This document shows positions 1 to 7,760 of a stretch of 64,000 bases of DNA, piece after piece. The stretch covers positions 2,046,001 through 2,110,000 of the forward strand of contig NZ_CP053928.1 in assembly GCF_014108865.1 (NCBI RefSeq), read 5' to 3'. A program made the position numbers and the translations under genes. The stretch comes from Nocardioides sp. WS12. Lineage in GTDB: Bacteria; Actinomycetota; Actinomycetes; Propionibacteriales; Nocardioidaceae. The notes under the pieces were generated by a model. It saw nothing but the letters and a program-made list of their open reading frames with translations, did no database searches and was not told the DNA's origin. Position 1 is the first letter of the stretch. Every line of letters starts with the position of its first letter.

Positions 1-253
1 GTTGCGTCACTTGCTCCTCAGGGCGAAACGGAGATTCCGTTCCGGGCAGGGCACCCGCTGCCCACGAGGTTGCACCAATCGCGATCACACCCCCCAGCAC
101 AATCGCGAATCGGGCGCCAGCCGACCGACCCGGTCGCGCAGCAGGAACCGTCGAGCTTGCGCTCAACTGGACCATCTGCGCGAGCAGCACCGGATCAGGA
201 TCGACGGGGCGCAGGTCTGCGCTCAGCGTCTCGATCCAGTCCGGCCGGGTCAT
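1..253 (-). CDS. Partial membrane protein, unknown function (N-terminal part only)
   Basis: The reading frame starts at an ATG at 253 and runs off the left edge, leaving the first 84 residues. They begin MTRPDWIETLSADLRPVDPD and show a short acidic, soluble stretch, then one hydrophobic segment near residues 52-69 (FAIVLGGVIAIGATSWAAGA), then the start of a polar region. A cytoplasmic tail followed by a single transmembrane helix is typical of anti-sigma-like or other single-pass actinobacterial proteins, but nothing diagnostic is present. The SD is weak (GAAAGAG just upstream). Its leader is the 127-base gap before the globin gene. Function unknown. Confidence 0.6.
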   Translation of the reverse strand, partial: MTRPDWIETLSADLRPVDPDPVLLAQMVQLSASSTVPAARPGRSAGARFAIVLGGVIAIGATSWAAGALPGTESPFRPEEQVTQ

Positions 254-380
254 GTTTTCTCTTTCGAGTGTTGTCGCCGTGGTCCGCAGGTGCGGGTCAC
301 GGACAAGGAACCGGGGAAGTCCCTCGTGCTGTACCTGTCGTGGGTGGGAGCCGCTGTTACATCGCGGCCGGAAATATCTT

Positions 381-764
381 TCAGTCGGTCGTGTTGACCA
401 TGAAGTTTGCCGCGTGGGTGACGTAGTCCCAGAACTGCTTGTCCTGCTCCGGAGTGAGCGCGGCGTTGTCGAGCGCGGCCCGGAAGTGACCGAGCCAACG
501 GTCGCGCGCGTCGAGGTCCACGGCGAAGGGGGCATGCCGCATCCGCAGCCTCGGGTGGCCCCGTTGCTCGGAGTACGTCGTCGGGCCGCCCCAGTACTGC
601 ACCAGGAACAGCAGGAAGCGCTCCTCGGCCGGGCCCAGATCGGCCTCCGGATACATCGGCCGGAGTACGACGTCGTGCGCGACACCTTCGTAGAACTTCG
701 CCACGATCCCGCGGATCGTCTCGAAGCCACCGATCTCGTCGTAGAAGGTGGGGGCGTCACTCAT
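381..764 (-). CDS. glbO: Group II truncated hemoglobin (trHbO-like)
   Basis: This 127-residue protein matches the size of a 2-on-2 truncated hemoglobin. Such proteins bind heme and oxygen or handle nitric oxide and peroxide in the cytoplasm. Visible family marks are the distal Tyr25 in KFY, the QYWGGP segment at 57-62, the proximal heme-ligand His77 in RMRHAPF, and Trp89 in DRWLGH, a tryptophan typical of groups II and III. The RGHPRLRMRH stretch is characteristic of actinobacterial GlbO. It ends at a TGA. The MscS gene lies just upstream on the same strand, 18 bases away, so the two may be cotranscribed. Confidence 0.92.
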   Translation of the reverse strand: MSDAPTFYDEIGGFETIRGIVAKFYEGVAHDVVLRPMYPEADLGPAEERFLLFLVQYWGGPTTYSEQRGHPRLRMRHAPFAVDLDARDRWLGHFRAALDNAALTPEQDKQFWDYVTHAANFMVNTTD

Positions 765-782
765 CGTCGATCACGCTGTCCA

Positions 783-1823
783 TCATCCCTCGTCGCCCGC
801 GGCTGCCGTACCGGTGTGGACTGCGTCGCCCTCGCGACGGTCCTGCCGGTGCCAGACCACGCGCTGCGCGAACGGGATCTCGATGCCCTCGTGGTCGAAG
901 CGGGCCTTGATCCGCTGGCGCAGTTCCCGCGCCACGGCCCACTGCTCCAGCGGTGCGGTCTTCACCATCACGCGGATCGTGACCGAGTCGGCGGCGAGCA
1001 TCTCGACGCCCGTCACCTCGGGCTCCTCGATGATCACGTGGTTGAACTCGTCGTCCTGCCAGAGGTCGTGGGCCACGTCGCGCAGCACCCGCTGCACGCT
1101 GGCCAGGTCCTCGCCGTACCCGACGGAGACGTCGACGACGGCACGCGACCAGTTCTGGCTCTTGTTGCCGACGCGCTGGATCGCACCGTTCGGGACGTAC
1201 CAGACGGTGCCGTTGATGTCGCGCAGCCGCGTCATCCGCAGGGTGACGGCCTCGACCGTTCCGTTGGCCTCGCCGACGTCCACCACGTCGCCGACGCCGT
1301 ACTGGTCCTCGATGAAGATGAAGATGCCGGCCAGGAAGTCGCGGACCAGGGACTGGGCGCCGAAGCCCAGCGCGATCCCGAGGATGCCGGCGCTCGCGAT
1401 GATCGGTGCGATGGCGACCCCGAGTTCGCTGAGCACCATGGTCCCCACGATGGCTACCACGATGAACGTGACGATGCTCTTCAGGACGCCGGACATGGTG
1501 GCGGCGCGCTGCTTGCGCCGGGCGTAGACGGCCCCCTCGACCCGCTCGGGCAGGACGCCGCGCTCGGCACGCCGAGCCAGGCGATCGACCATCCGGTGCA
1601 GCAGCCAGCGGGCGACCAGGCCGAGCAGGATCAGTCCCAGGATCGCGAGCGGCTTGCCGATCAGGATGTCGGACCAGTCGGCGAGGCGGCTGTTCCCCGT
1701 CCAGTCAAAGGTCAGCTCGCAGACCTGCTCACCATCGGCGCAGGGACTGGCCACCAGCGGGGCCGAAAGAGCCGAGGCCGGGGCCGCGGAAAGGGACAGA
1801 ATGGACAGCGTGGACGCCGACAT
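783..1823 (-). CDS. Small-conductance mechanosensitive channel (MscS family)
   Basis: An inner-membrane channel that opens under membrane tension to release solutes during hypo-osmotic shock. The N-terminus is signal-peptide-like and is followed by a periplasmic stretch with two cysteines (ASPCADGEQVC). Three hydrophobic segments follow; the last is the pore-lining TM3 with the Gly/Ala-rich pattern ASAGILGIALGFGAQSLVRD. After it come the MscS beta domain (DQYGVGDVVDVG) and the C-terminal alpha/beta domain. With the start at 1823 the protein is 346 residues. An in-frame ATG at 1856 would add 11 residues; 1823 is preferred because GGGAG lies 9 bases upstream. The frame stays open beyond this, but that part overlaps the divergent gene and is spurious. 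Confidence 0.9.
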   Translation of the reverse strand: MSASTLSILSLSAAPASALSAPLVASPCADGEQVCELTFDWTGNSRLADWSDILIGKPLAILGLILLGLVARWLLHRMVDRLARRAERGVLPERVEGAVYARRKQRAATMSGVLKSIVTFIVVAIVGTMVLSELGVAIAPIIASAGILGIALGFGAQSLVRDFLAGIFIFIEDQYGVGDVVDVGEANGTVEAVTLRMTRLRDINGTVWYVPNGAIQRVGNKSQNWSRAVVDVSVGYGEDLASVQRVLRDVAHDLWQDDEFNHVIIEEPEVTGVEMLAADSVTIRVMVKTAPLEQWAVARELRQRIKARFDHEGIEIPFAQRVVWHRQDRREGDAVHTGTAAAGDEG

Positions 1824-1904
1824 GGAGCCAGTCTCCCAAAGCCTCCTGAGGCTCATGTCGACACCACCCCGCCACGGAGGTCGAACTCCCGATATCCTCC
1901 TCCC

Positions 1905-2273
1905 GTGACCAGCACTGTTCTTCGACGTGTCCTCGCCGTGTGCTCCCTCGTCGGCGTGAGCGCGCTCCTCGTTGTCATGTCGGCAGGCATTGCCTCCGCC
2001 GACACCCCGGAGCCGCGCCCCGGCAGCTGGGAGCCGAAGCCCGACATCGACGTGCTCAACGCGTTCCTGCTGCTCGGTGGCATCCCGCTGCTCGCCTTCG
2101 TGGTCATCACGCTGCTGTTCGTGGCACCGGCGCTCGCCCGTGGCGAGGACCTGAGCATCGACGCGCGCGTGCCGGAGAACCAGTGGCTCGGCGGCCCGCG
2201 CAAGGCGGCCGGGGAGCTGGCTGCGCCGGACTCGGACAGCTCGAAGGCCGGCGGCGCCGGCGGGACCTGGTAG
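1905..2273 (+). CDS. Small membrane protein with two hydrophobic segments
   Basis: A 122-residue protein starting at GTG, divergent from the MscS gene. Residues about 7-32 form a signal peptide or first transmembrane helix ending near AGIASADTPE. A short extracytoplasmic proline-rich linker follows, then a second helix (about 51-73, LLLGGIPLLAFVVITLLFVA) and a polar C-terminal tail. I do not recognise a named domain. It lies 4 bases before the DUF5130 gene on the same strand, a close pairing that suggests cotranscription and possibly a shared envelope role. Confidence 0.75.
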   Translation: MTSTVLRRVLAVCSLVGVSALLVVMSAGIASADTPEPRPGSWEPKPDIDVLNAFLLLGGIPLLAFVVITLLFVAPALARGEDLSIDARVPENQWLGGPRKAAGELAAPDSDSSKAGGAGGTW

Positions 2274-2277
2274 TTCG

Positions 2278-2640
2278 ATGACCAGCAACGGATCCCTGAG
2301 CGAGGCCGAGCGGGCCAAGCTGGACGTCACCATCCGCCACGCCGAGCAGGCGTGCCGTGCCGAGATCTCGGTGTTCGTCGGATCCGCCACCGGTGACCCG
2401 CGTGACTTCGCCACGAGCCTGCACAACACGCTCGTGCTGCCGGCCCGCAGCGTCCTGATCATGGTCGACACGGCCCGCAAGGCCGTCGAGATCGTCACCG
2501 GCGGTCACGTCCGTGAACGGCTGACCGACGACGAGTCGTCGCAGGCCGTCACCGCGATGACCGAGCGGTTCGCCGCGGGTGATCTCGCCGGTGGGCTCAA
2601 TCGCGGTATCGAACTGCTCGGTCAGTTCGCGAAGGACTAA
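2278..2640 (+). CDS. DUF5130 / TPM-like domain protein
   Basis: A 120-residue cytosolic-looking protein of the actinobacterial DUF5130 type, which resembles TPM (TLP18.3/Psb32/MOLO-1) domains. It begins with LSEAERAKL, followed by an alpha/beta pattern with RHAEQACRAEISVFVG, VLIMVDTARKAVEIVTG and a terminal helix GGLNRGIELLGQFA. The precise biochemical role of the family is not known to me. Its stop codon overlaps the stop of the convergent pepN gene by two bases. Confidence 0.75.
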   Translation: MTSNGSLSEAERAKLDVTIRHAEQACRAEISVFVGSATGDPRDFATSLHNTLVLPARSVLIMVDTARKAVEIVTGGHVRERLTDDESSQAVTAMTERFAAGDLAGGLNRGIELLGQFAKD

Positions 2641-5219
2641 CTCGCGTCGAACGCCTGCGCCGCGAGGGCCCGGGCCACGTCAGCGCGTCCCTCACGGACG
2701 TAGCGCAGTGCGCCCGCATTGACCGTCTCGGCGTTCTCGGCGAGCCAGGCGTCGACGGCGTCGAGGGTGGCCTGCGTGGCCAGGATGCGCGGGAAGATGA
2801 ACTCCAGCGCGACCGACGCCTTGTGGGCACCGAGCCGCTCCCACGTGCCCGCGACCTCGGCGAGGTACGTGGCGACGTACGGCGTCAACACTTCCTCCTG
2901 GCCGGGCTGCATGAAGGCGAGGACGACGCTGCGCTGGGTCTCGTTCGGGACCGTCGGGTCGAGCAGTGCCTGGGTCCAGGCGCGCTCCTTCGCCGTAGCG
3001 GTCGGGAGCGCGGCGCGGGCCGCGGCCGACTTCTCCTGGCCGGAGATCGTGTTGTCCTTTGCGAGTTCCGCGTCGATGCGGGCGTCGTCGGCGCTGCCGA
3101 CCCGGGCCAGGGCCGTGAGCAGCGACCAGCGGAGGTCCTGGTCAACGGCAAGGCCCTCGAAGACGAGCGAGCCGTCGAGGATCGCCTCCAGGTCGGCGAT
3201 CGCGGCGTCGCTGGTCGCGGCGCCGGCGTAGGAGCGGGCGAACGTCAACTGGTGGTCGGTGCCGGCCTCGGCCTGTTCCAGCAGGGCCCGCAGGCCCTCC
3301 TGCCAGCGGGCTGACAGGGCAGCCCGGCCGGCCGGGGCGCTGTAGAGGTTGACGGCCTGGGCGGCGTACACGGGGATCCGGCTGAGGCCCCAGGCGTCGG
3401 TCTCCTTGCCGATGTTGCCGAGCACCAGGGTCACGAAGTCGTTTGCGGAGAGCTCGGCGTCGCGGGTCATGTCCCAGGCGGCGCTCCAGATCAGCGCGCG
3501 GGCCAGCGAGTCGTCCAGGTCGGAGAGGCGGGCGATCGCGGTGGCGAGGGACCGCTCGTCGAGGCGGATCTTGGCGAAGGCCAGGTCCTCGTCGTTGAGC
3601 AGCAGCAGTTCGGGCTGGGCCTTGCCGACCAGCTCGGTGAGTTCGGTGCGCTCACCCTCGACGTCGACCTCGACGTAGTCGGTGCGAACGAGGCGGCCCT
3701 CGTCGTTGCTGTTGTAGAAGCCGACGCCGACGCGGTGGCGACGCAGCGTCGGGTGGTCGGCCGGAGCGCTCTGGAGGACGGCGTACGACGCGTAGGTGCC
3801 GTCGGAGGCCAGCTCGAGCTCGGGGGTGAAGGTGTTGGTGCCTGCGGTCTGCAGCCACTCCTGCGCCCAGCTCGACAGTTCGCGGCCTGACGCCTTCTCG
3901 AGGGCCGTCAACAGGTCCGAGAACTCGGTGTTGCCGTACTCGTGGTCCTGGAAGTACTGCCGCAGGCCAGCGAGGAACGGGTCGAGCCCCACCCAGGCGA
4001 CGAGCTGCTTGAGCACCGCTGCGCCCTTGGCGTAGGTGATCATGTCGAAGTTGACCTCGACCGCGTGCAGGTCGACGTTGTCGGCCGCGATCGGGTGCGT
4101 CGACGGCAGCGAGTCCGCGCGGTAGCCGGTCTGCTTGCGGGCGTTCGTGAACCCGGTCCAGGCGTCGTCGTACGACGTCGCGAGGGCTTCGGCGTGGTAG
4201 CAGGCCCACTCGGCGAAGGACTCGTTCAACCAGAGGTCGTCCCACCACTTCATGGTCACGAGGTCGCCGAACCACATGTGGGCCATCTCGTGCAGGATCA
4301 CCGACGCGCGGAACTCGTAGAACGAGCGCGGCTGGCGTGAGCGGGGGAGGTACTCGTCGCGCAGGGTCACGCAGCCGGCGTTCTCCATCGCGCCCATGTT
4401 GTATTCGGGGACGTAGAGCTGGTCGTACTTGCCGAACGGGTACGGGTAGCCGAAGGCGTCCTCGAAGAATTCGAAGCCCTGCTTGGTGAGGGTCACGATC
4501 TCGTCGCGGTCGCGCTCGAGGAACTCCTTGAGCGACTGCCGGCTGTAGTGGCCGAGCGGGATCGTTCCGTGCTTGCCCTCGTAGACGTCCTGGACCTCGT
4601 AGTAGTCACCGGCGACGACGGCCGTGATGTACGTCGACATCGGCTTGGTCGGCGGGAAGTTCCACACCGCGGTGTCGACCCCGTTGGCCGAGCCGGTCGA
4701 GACCGGTTCGGGCGTGGCCGCGTTGGAGACGACCTTCCAGTGCGCCGGCGCGGTGACGTTGAAGGTGAACGGCGCCTTCAGGTCGGGCTGCTCGAAGGTG
4801 GTGTAGACGCGGCGGGCGTCCGGCACCTCGAACTGCGAGTAGAGGTAGATGTTGCCGTCGGCGGGGTCGACGAAGTGGTGCAGGCCCTCGCCGGTGTGCG
4901 AGTAGGTGCAGTCCGCACGCACGACCAGGACGTTCTCGGCCTGCAGGTCGGTCAGCGTGATCCGGCTGTCGGCGTATGCCGTCGCGGGGTCCAGGGGAGC
5001 GCCGTTGAGCGTGATCTCGTGGATCGTCGCGTCGACCAGGTCGGCGAACGTGCTGCTCCCCGGAGCGCGGCACGTGAAGGTCAGAGTCGTCGTCGAACCG
5101 AAGGTCTCGACGCCCTCCGCGGTCGCGTTCGTGAGGTCGAGGTCGATGACGTAGGAAGTCACGCTGACGAGGGCCGCGCGGGTGGCCGCTTCGTCGCGGG
5201 TGAGGTTGGTGCCGGGCAT
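2637..5219 (-). CDS. pepN: Aminopeptidase N (M1 family zinc metallopeptidase)
   Basis: Removes N-terminal residues from peptides in the cytoplasm. The protein is 860 residues, the usual length of the actinobacterial M1 aminopeptidase. The exopeptidase motif GAMEN is at residues 276-280, the zinc site HEMAH at 310-314, and the third ligand Glu333 in the NESFAEW segment, so all catalytic marks are intact. The long C-terminal half is the helical ERAP1-like domain. The start is ATG 5219, giving MPGTNLTRDEA, the normal family N-terminus; nine further residues are open upstream but unlikely to be used. A 13-base palindrome lies 26 bases upstream. Confidence 0.96.
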   Translation of the reverse strand: MPGTNLTRDEAATRAALVSVTSYVIDLDLTNATAEGVETFGSTTTLTFTCRAPGSSTFADLVDATIHEITLNGAPLDPATAYADSRITLTDLQAENVLVVRADCTYSHTGEGLHHFVDPADGNIYLYSQFEVPDARRVYTTFEQPDLKAPFTFNVTAPAHWKVVSNAATPEPVSTGSANGVDTAVWNFPPTKPMSTYITAVVAGDYYEVQDVYEGKHGTIPLGHYSRQSLKEFLERDRDEIVTLTKQGFEFFEDAFGYPYPFGKYDQLYVPEYNMGAMENAGCVTLRDEYLPRSRQPRSFYEFRASVILHEMAHMWFGDLVTMKWWDDLWLNESFAEWACYHAEALATSYDDAWTGFTNARKQTGYRADSLPSTHPIAADNVDLHAVEVNFDMITYAKGAAVLKQLVAWVGLDPFLAGLRQYFQDHEYGNTEFSDLLTALEKASGRELSSWAQEWLQTAGTNTFTPELELASDGTYASYAVLQSAPADHPTLRRHRVGVGFYNSNDEGRLVRTDYVEVDVEGERTELTELVGKAQPELLLLNDEDLAFAKIRLDERSLATAIARLSDLDDSLARALIWSAAWDMTRDAELSANDFVTLVLGNIGKETDAWGLSRIPVYAAQAVNLYSAPAGRAALSARWQEGLRALLEQAEAGTDHQLTFARSYAGAATSDAAIADLEAILDGSLVFEGLAVDQDLRWSLLTALARVGSADDARIDAELAKDNTISGQEKSAAARAALPTATAKERAWTQALLDPTVPNETQRSVVLAFMQPGQEEVLTPYVATYLAEVAGTWERLGAHKASVALEFIFPRILATQATLDAVDAWLAENAETVNAGALRYVREGRADVARALAAQAFDAS

Positions 5220-5244
5220 GCGGTCATCCTTACATCCGGTCCAC

Positions 5245-5257
5245 ATTGTCAGACAAT
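5245..5257. promoter_or_regulatory. Perfect palindrome, GntR/FadR-type operator candidate
   Basis: ATTGTC-A-GACAAT is a perfect 6-1-6 inverted repeat containing TTGTCAGACAA, close to the operator type bound by many FadR-subfamily GntR regulators. It lies in the 166-base divergent gap between pepN and the CHAP protein gene, 26 bases before the pepN start. No GntR gene is in the window. Confidence 0.4.
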
Positions 5258-5385
5258 CGGGTGCGACTCGAGGAGGGGGCCTGGGACCCGCGAGCGCGGA
5301 ACTACAACCGTGTAACTATGAAAAGTCAACGCGACACGCCAGTGAAGCACGAGATTTCTGGGGATTTTGTTGCGTTTTGGGGCAC

Positions 5386-7038
5386 ATGTGTCCGATGGTG
5401 TTCGACATGCGCAATCGGGGACTGGCTGCGCGCTGGGGGACCTCCGTCGTCACCAGTGCGCTCATCGCGACCTTGCTGCTGGTGGGATCACCGGCGCGGG
5501 TCGGTGTGGCGACCTCCCCATCGGCAGCGACCACCTATCACTGCAGTGGTTACTCCGGATGCAGGAGCGCGGGCTACTCCGACGCCGGCTACGGCGCGGT
5601 CAGCGGCACGATGTACTGGCGGATGTACTCCGGTCACAACTGCACCAACTACGCGGCCTACCGGGTGATCAAGTCCGGCGGTCCCGCCACGCGTCCGTGG
5701 ACCGGTGGCGGCAACGCGAGCGAGTGGGGCTTGCGGATGGCCAGCATCACCGACCAGGTCCCGAACGTCGGCGCGATCGCCTGGTGGGGTCGGTACTCCA
5801 ACGGCAGTGGCTCGGCAGGACACGTCGCGTACGTCGAGCGGGTCGTGTCGCCGACGGAGATCGTGATCTCCGAGGACAGTTGGGGCGGCACCTTCCACTG
5901 GCGCACGATCCTGAAGTCGAGCGGCCGCTGGCCGACCGGGTTCATCCACTTCACCGACAAGCGGATCGCCGGAAAGACCCCTCCGGTCATCAGCGGCACC
6001 AGCGCCGTCGGCTCCACGCTCACCTCCACCACCGGCCTCTGGTCGGTCAGCCCGAGCAGCGTCAGCTACAACTGGCTGGTCGGTGGCGTCAGCACTGGCG
6101 TCGTCACGCGCACCTTCACGCCGCGTGCCGCCGACGTGGGCAAGCCGGTCACCGTCACGGTGCGCACCAAGCGGGCCGGTTACACCGACGGCGTCCAGAC
6201 CTCGATCGCCACGGCCGCCGTCGTACCCGGAACCCTTGTCCTCGAGCAGAAGCCGGTCATCCAGGGAAGTCCGTACGTCGACGAGGTGCTCACCGCCACG
6301 ACGGGCACGTGGCTGCCCACGCCCGGCCAGACCTGGTGGCGCTGGTACGCCGACGGCGTCCTGCTCAAGGGCAACGACACCGCCCAGTTGCCGCTCGTGC
6401 CGGAACTGGTCGGCAAGGTCATCAGCGTGCGCGCCGTTGCCCGTCAGGCGGGTTACCCGGACACGGCCGCGCCGACGATCGTGGTCGGCCAGGTGCTGAG
6501 CGGTGCCATCGAAGTGGCGAGCCCGTCAGCGATCACCGGCAAGGCGAACCTCGGCAACACACTGCGCGCAGTGACGGGAGCGGTCACGCCGGCCGACGCC
6601 ACCGTGGTGCTCCAGTGGCTCCGCAACGGGGTGCCTGTCCCCGGCGCGACCACGGCGTCGTACCGCCTGACCGCACCCGACGCCGGAAAGACCATCTCGC
6701 TCAAGATCAGCCGCACCCGCAAGAACTACGCGCCGCTTCCGGAGACGCTGACCAAGGCCGGTGTGGTCACCAGCCCGGGAACGGTCCGGCTCACCACCGA
6801 AGTCCGGGGACGCTCCGTGAAGGCGCGCATCCAGATCACCGCTCCCGGGGTCGTCCCGGTCACCGGCGAGGTCCGGGTCCGGATCGGTGGCACGGTCAGG
6901 ACCGTCCGACTGGTCGACGGTCGGGCCGTGGTCTCCGCGAAGGTCTATTCAGCCGGACGCAAGGACGTGATCGTGAGCTACCAGGGTTCCGCCGCTGTTC
7001 CGCGGGTCCGTCGGGACTCCTCGGTCGTCGTTCGCTGA
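5386..7038 (+). CDS. Secreted CHAP-domain protein with three C-terminal repeat domains
   Basis: A probable exported peptidoglycan hydrolase (amidase or endopeptidase). Residues about 8-42 are a Sec signal peptide. The CHAP domain spans about 50-195, with the catalytic pair Cys86 (HNCTNYAAYRV) and His146 (GSAGHVAYVE) and a polar third residue region near SEDSWGG. Three related beta-rich repeats of about 75-85 residues follow, near 199-271, 289-365 and 378-455, each with a pattern like vG-tLta-tG-W, a single tryptophan strand, and aG-tvtv-ar. A further beta domain ends the protein. These are likely wall-attachment or spacer domains. The start is uncertain: ATG 5386, 5395 and 5407 are all possible. 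A candidate -10 (TAACTAT) lies at 5313-5319. Confidence 0.82.
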   Translation: MCPMVFDMRNRGLAARWGTSVVTSALIATLLLVGSPARVGVATSPSAATTYHCSGYSGCRSAGYSDAGYGAVSGTMYWRMYSGHNCTNYAAYRVIKSGGPATRPWTGGGNASEWGLRMASITDQVPNVGAIAWWGRYSNGSGSAGHVAYVERVVSPTEIVISEDSWGGTFHWRTILKSSGRWPTGFIHFTDKRIAGKTPPVISGTSAVGSTLTSTTGLWSVSPSSVSYNWLVGGVSTGVVTRTFTPRAADVGKPVTVTVRTKRAGYTDGVQTSIATAAVVPGTLVLEQKPVIQGSPYVDEVLTATTGTWLPTPGQTWWRWYADGVLLKGNDTAQLPLVPELVGKVISVRAVARQAGYPDTAAPTIVVGQVLSGAIEVASPSAITGKANLGNTLRAVTGAVTPADATVVLQWLRNGVPVPGATTASYRLTAPDAGKTISLKISRTRKNYAPLPETLTKAGVVTSPGTVRLTTEVRGRSVKARIQITAPGVVPVTGEVRVRIGGTVRTVRLVDGRAVVSAKVYSAGRKDVIVSYQGSAAVPRVRRDSSVVVR

Positions 7039-7040
7039 CC

Positions 7041-7058
7041 CGACAGGGAATGCTGTCG
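7041..7058 (+). terminator. Hairpin after the CHAP gene (weak terminator candidate)
   Basis: CGACAG and CTGTCG form a perfect 6-base stem around a 6-base loop, two bases after the CHAP gene stop. There is no T-run, so it may be a Rho-type or non-terminating structure. Confidence 0.3.
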
Positions 7059-7080
7059 CGGGTGACGTGGTTGGCCCGAC

Positions 7081-7716
7081 ATGTCCTTCGCCACTGCGCC
7101 CAACCGCGCTGACCTCTGGTTCGACCCGCTCTGCCCGTTCGCGTGGATCACCTCCCGGTGGATCCTCGAGGTCGAGAAGGTCCGCGACGTCGAGGTCGTC
7201 TGGCACGTGATGAGCCTGGCGTACCTGAACAAGGACCGGGACCTGCCCGAGGAGTACCGGGTGCGGCTCGCCCCCGCCTGGGGTCCCGTCCGGGTGCTGA
7301 TCGCGGCGCAGGAACGCCACGGCGACAAGGTCCTGCTCCCGATGTACGACGCCTTCGGTGCCCGCATCCACCTCGGTGGTCGTCCCCTGCACGAAGAGCC
7401 CGACGGTGGCCTCGGCCTGATCGCCGAAGTGCTCGACGAGGTGGGCCTCGACGCCGACCTGATCGAGGCGGCCACGGACCCGTCGTACGACGACGCGGTG
7501 GCGAAGTCGCACCACGAGGGGATGGACGCGGTCGGCAACGAGGTCGGCACACCCACGATCCACGTCAACGGCACGGCGTTCTTCGGTCCGGTCCTCTCGA
7601 AGATCCCGCGCGGCGAGGACGCCGGTCGGCTCTGGGACGGCACCGTCGCGGTCGCCTCGTTCCCGTACTTCTACGAGCTCAAGCGCTCCCGGACGGGTGA
7701 CCTCGACTTCTCCTGA
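7081..7716 (+). CDS. DsbA-family protein, mycothiol-dependent nitroreductase-like (Rv2466c type)
   Basis: A 211-residue thioredoxin-fold protein with a helical insertion. Its N-terminus [20 protein letters not shown] is nearly that of the mycobacterial mycothiol-dependent nitroreductase Rv2466c. That enzyme has a CPWC active site; here the site is Cys18-Pro-Phe-Ala21, so the resolving cysteine is missing and catalysis, if retained, would need mycothiol or another thiol. The cis-proline loop GTPTIHVNG near residues 156-164 is present. Mycothiol genes mshB and mca occur elsewhere in the window, consistent with a mycothiol-using host. The methionyl-tRNA synthetase gene follows 44 bases downstream. 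Confidence 0.82.
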   Translation: MSFATAPNRADLWFDPLCPFAWITSRWILEVEKVRDVEVVWHVMSLAYLNKDRDLPEEYRVRLAPAWGPVRVLIAAQERHGDKVLLPMYDAFGARIHLGGRPLHEEPDGGLGLIAEVLDEVGLDADLIEAATDPSYDDAVAKSHHEGMDAVGNEVGTPTIHVNGTAFFGPVLSKIPRGEDAGRLWDGTVAVASFPYFYELKRSRTGDLDFS

Positions 7717-7760
7717 GGGCGTGGCGCCGGCCCGCCGCCGGAGTCCCTAAGGTTGACCCC

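Noticed and set aside
252..1904. Upstream extension of the small membrane protein frame to position 252
   Set aside because: The added part is antisense to the globin and MscS genes. The true start is GTG 1905, followed by a signal-peptide-like helix.
5220..5385. A cyclic di-AMP (ydaO-type) riboswitch before the CHAP gene
   Set aside because: Such riboswitches often precede wall hydrolases in actinobacteria, but the conserved helices and sequence blocks are not seen and the gap is too short after allowing for the palindrome.
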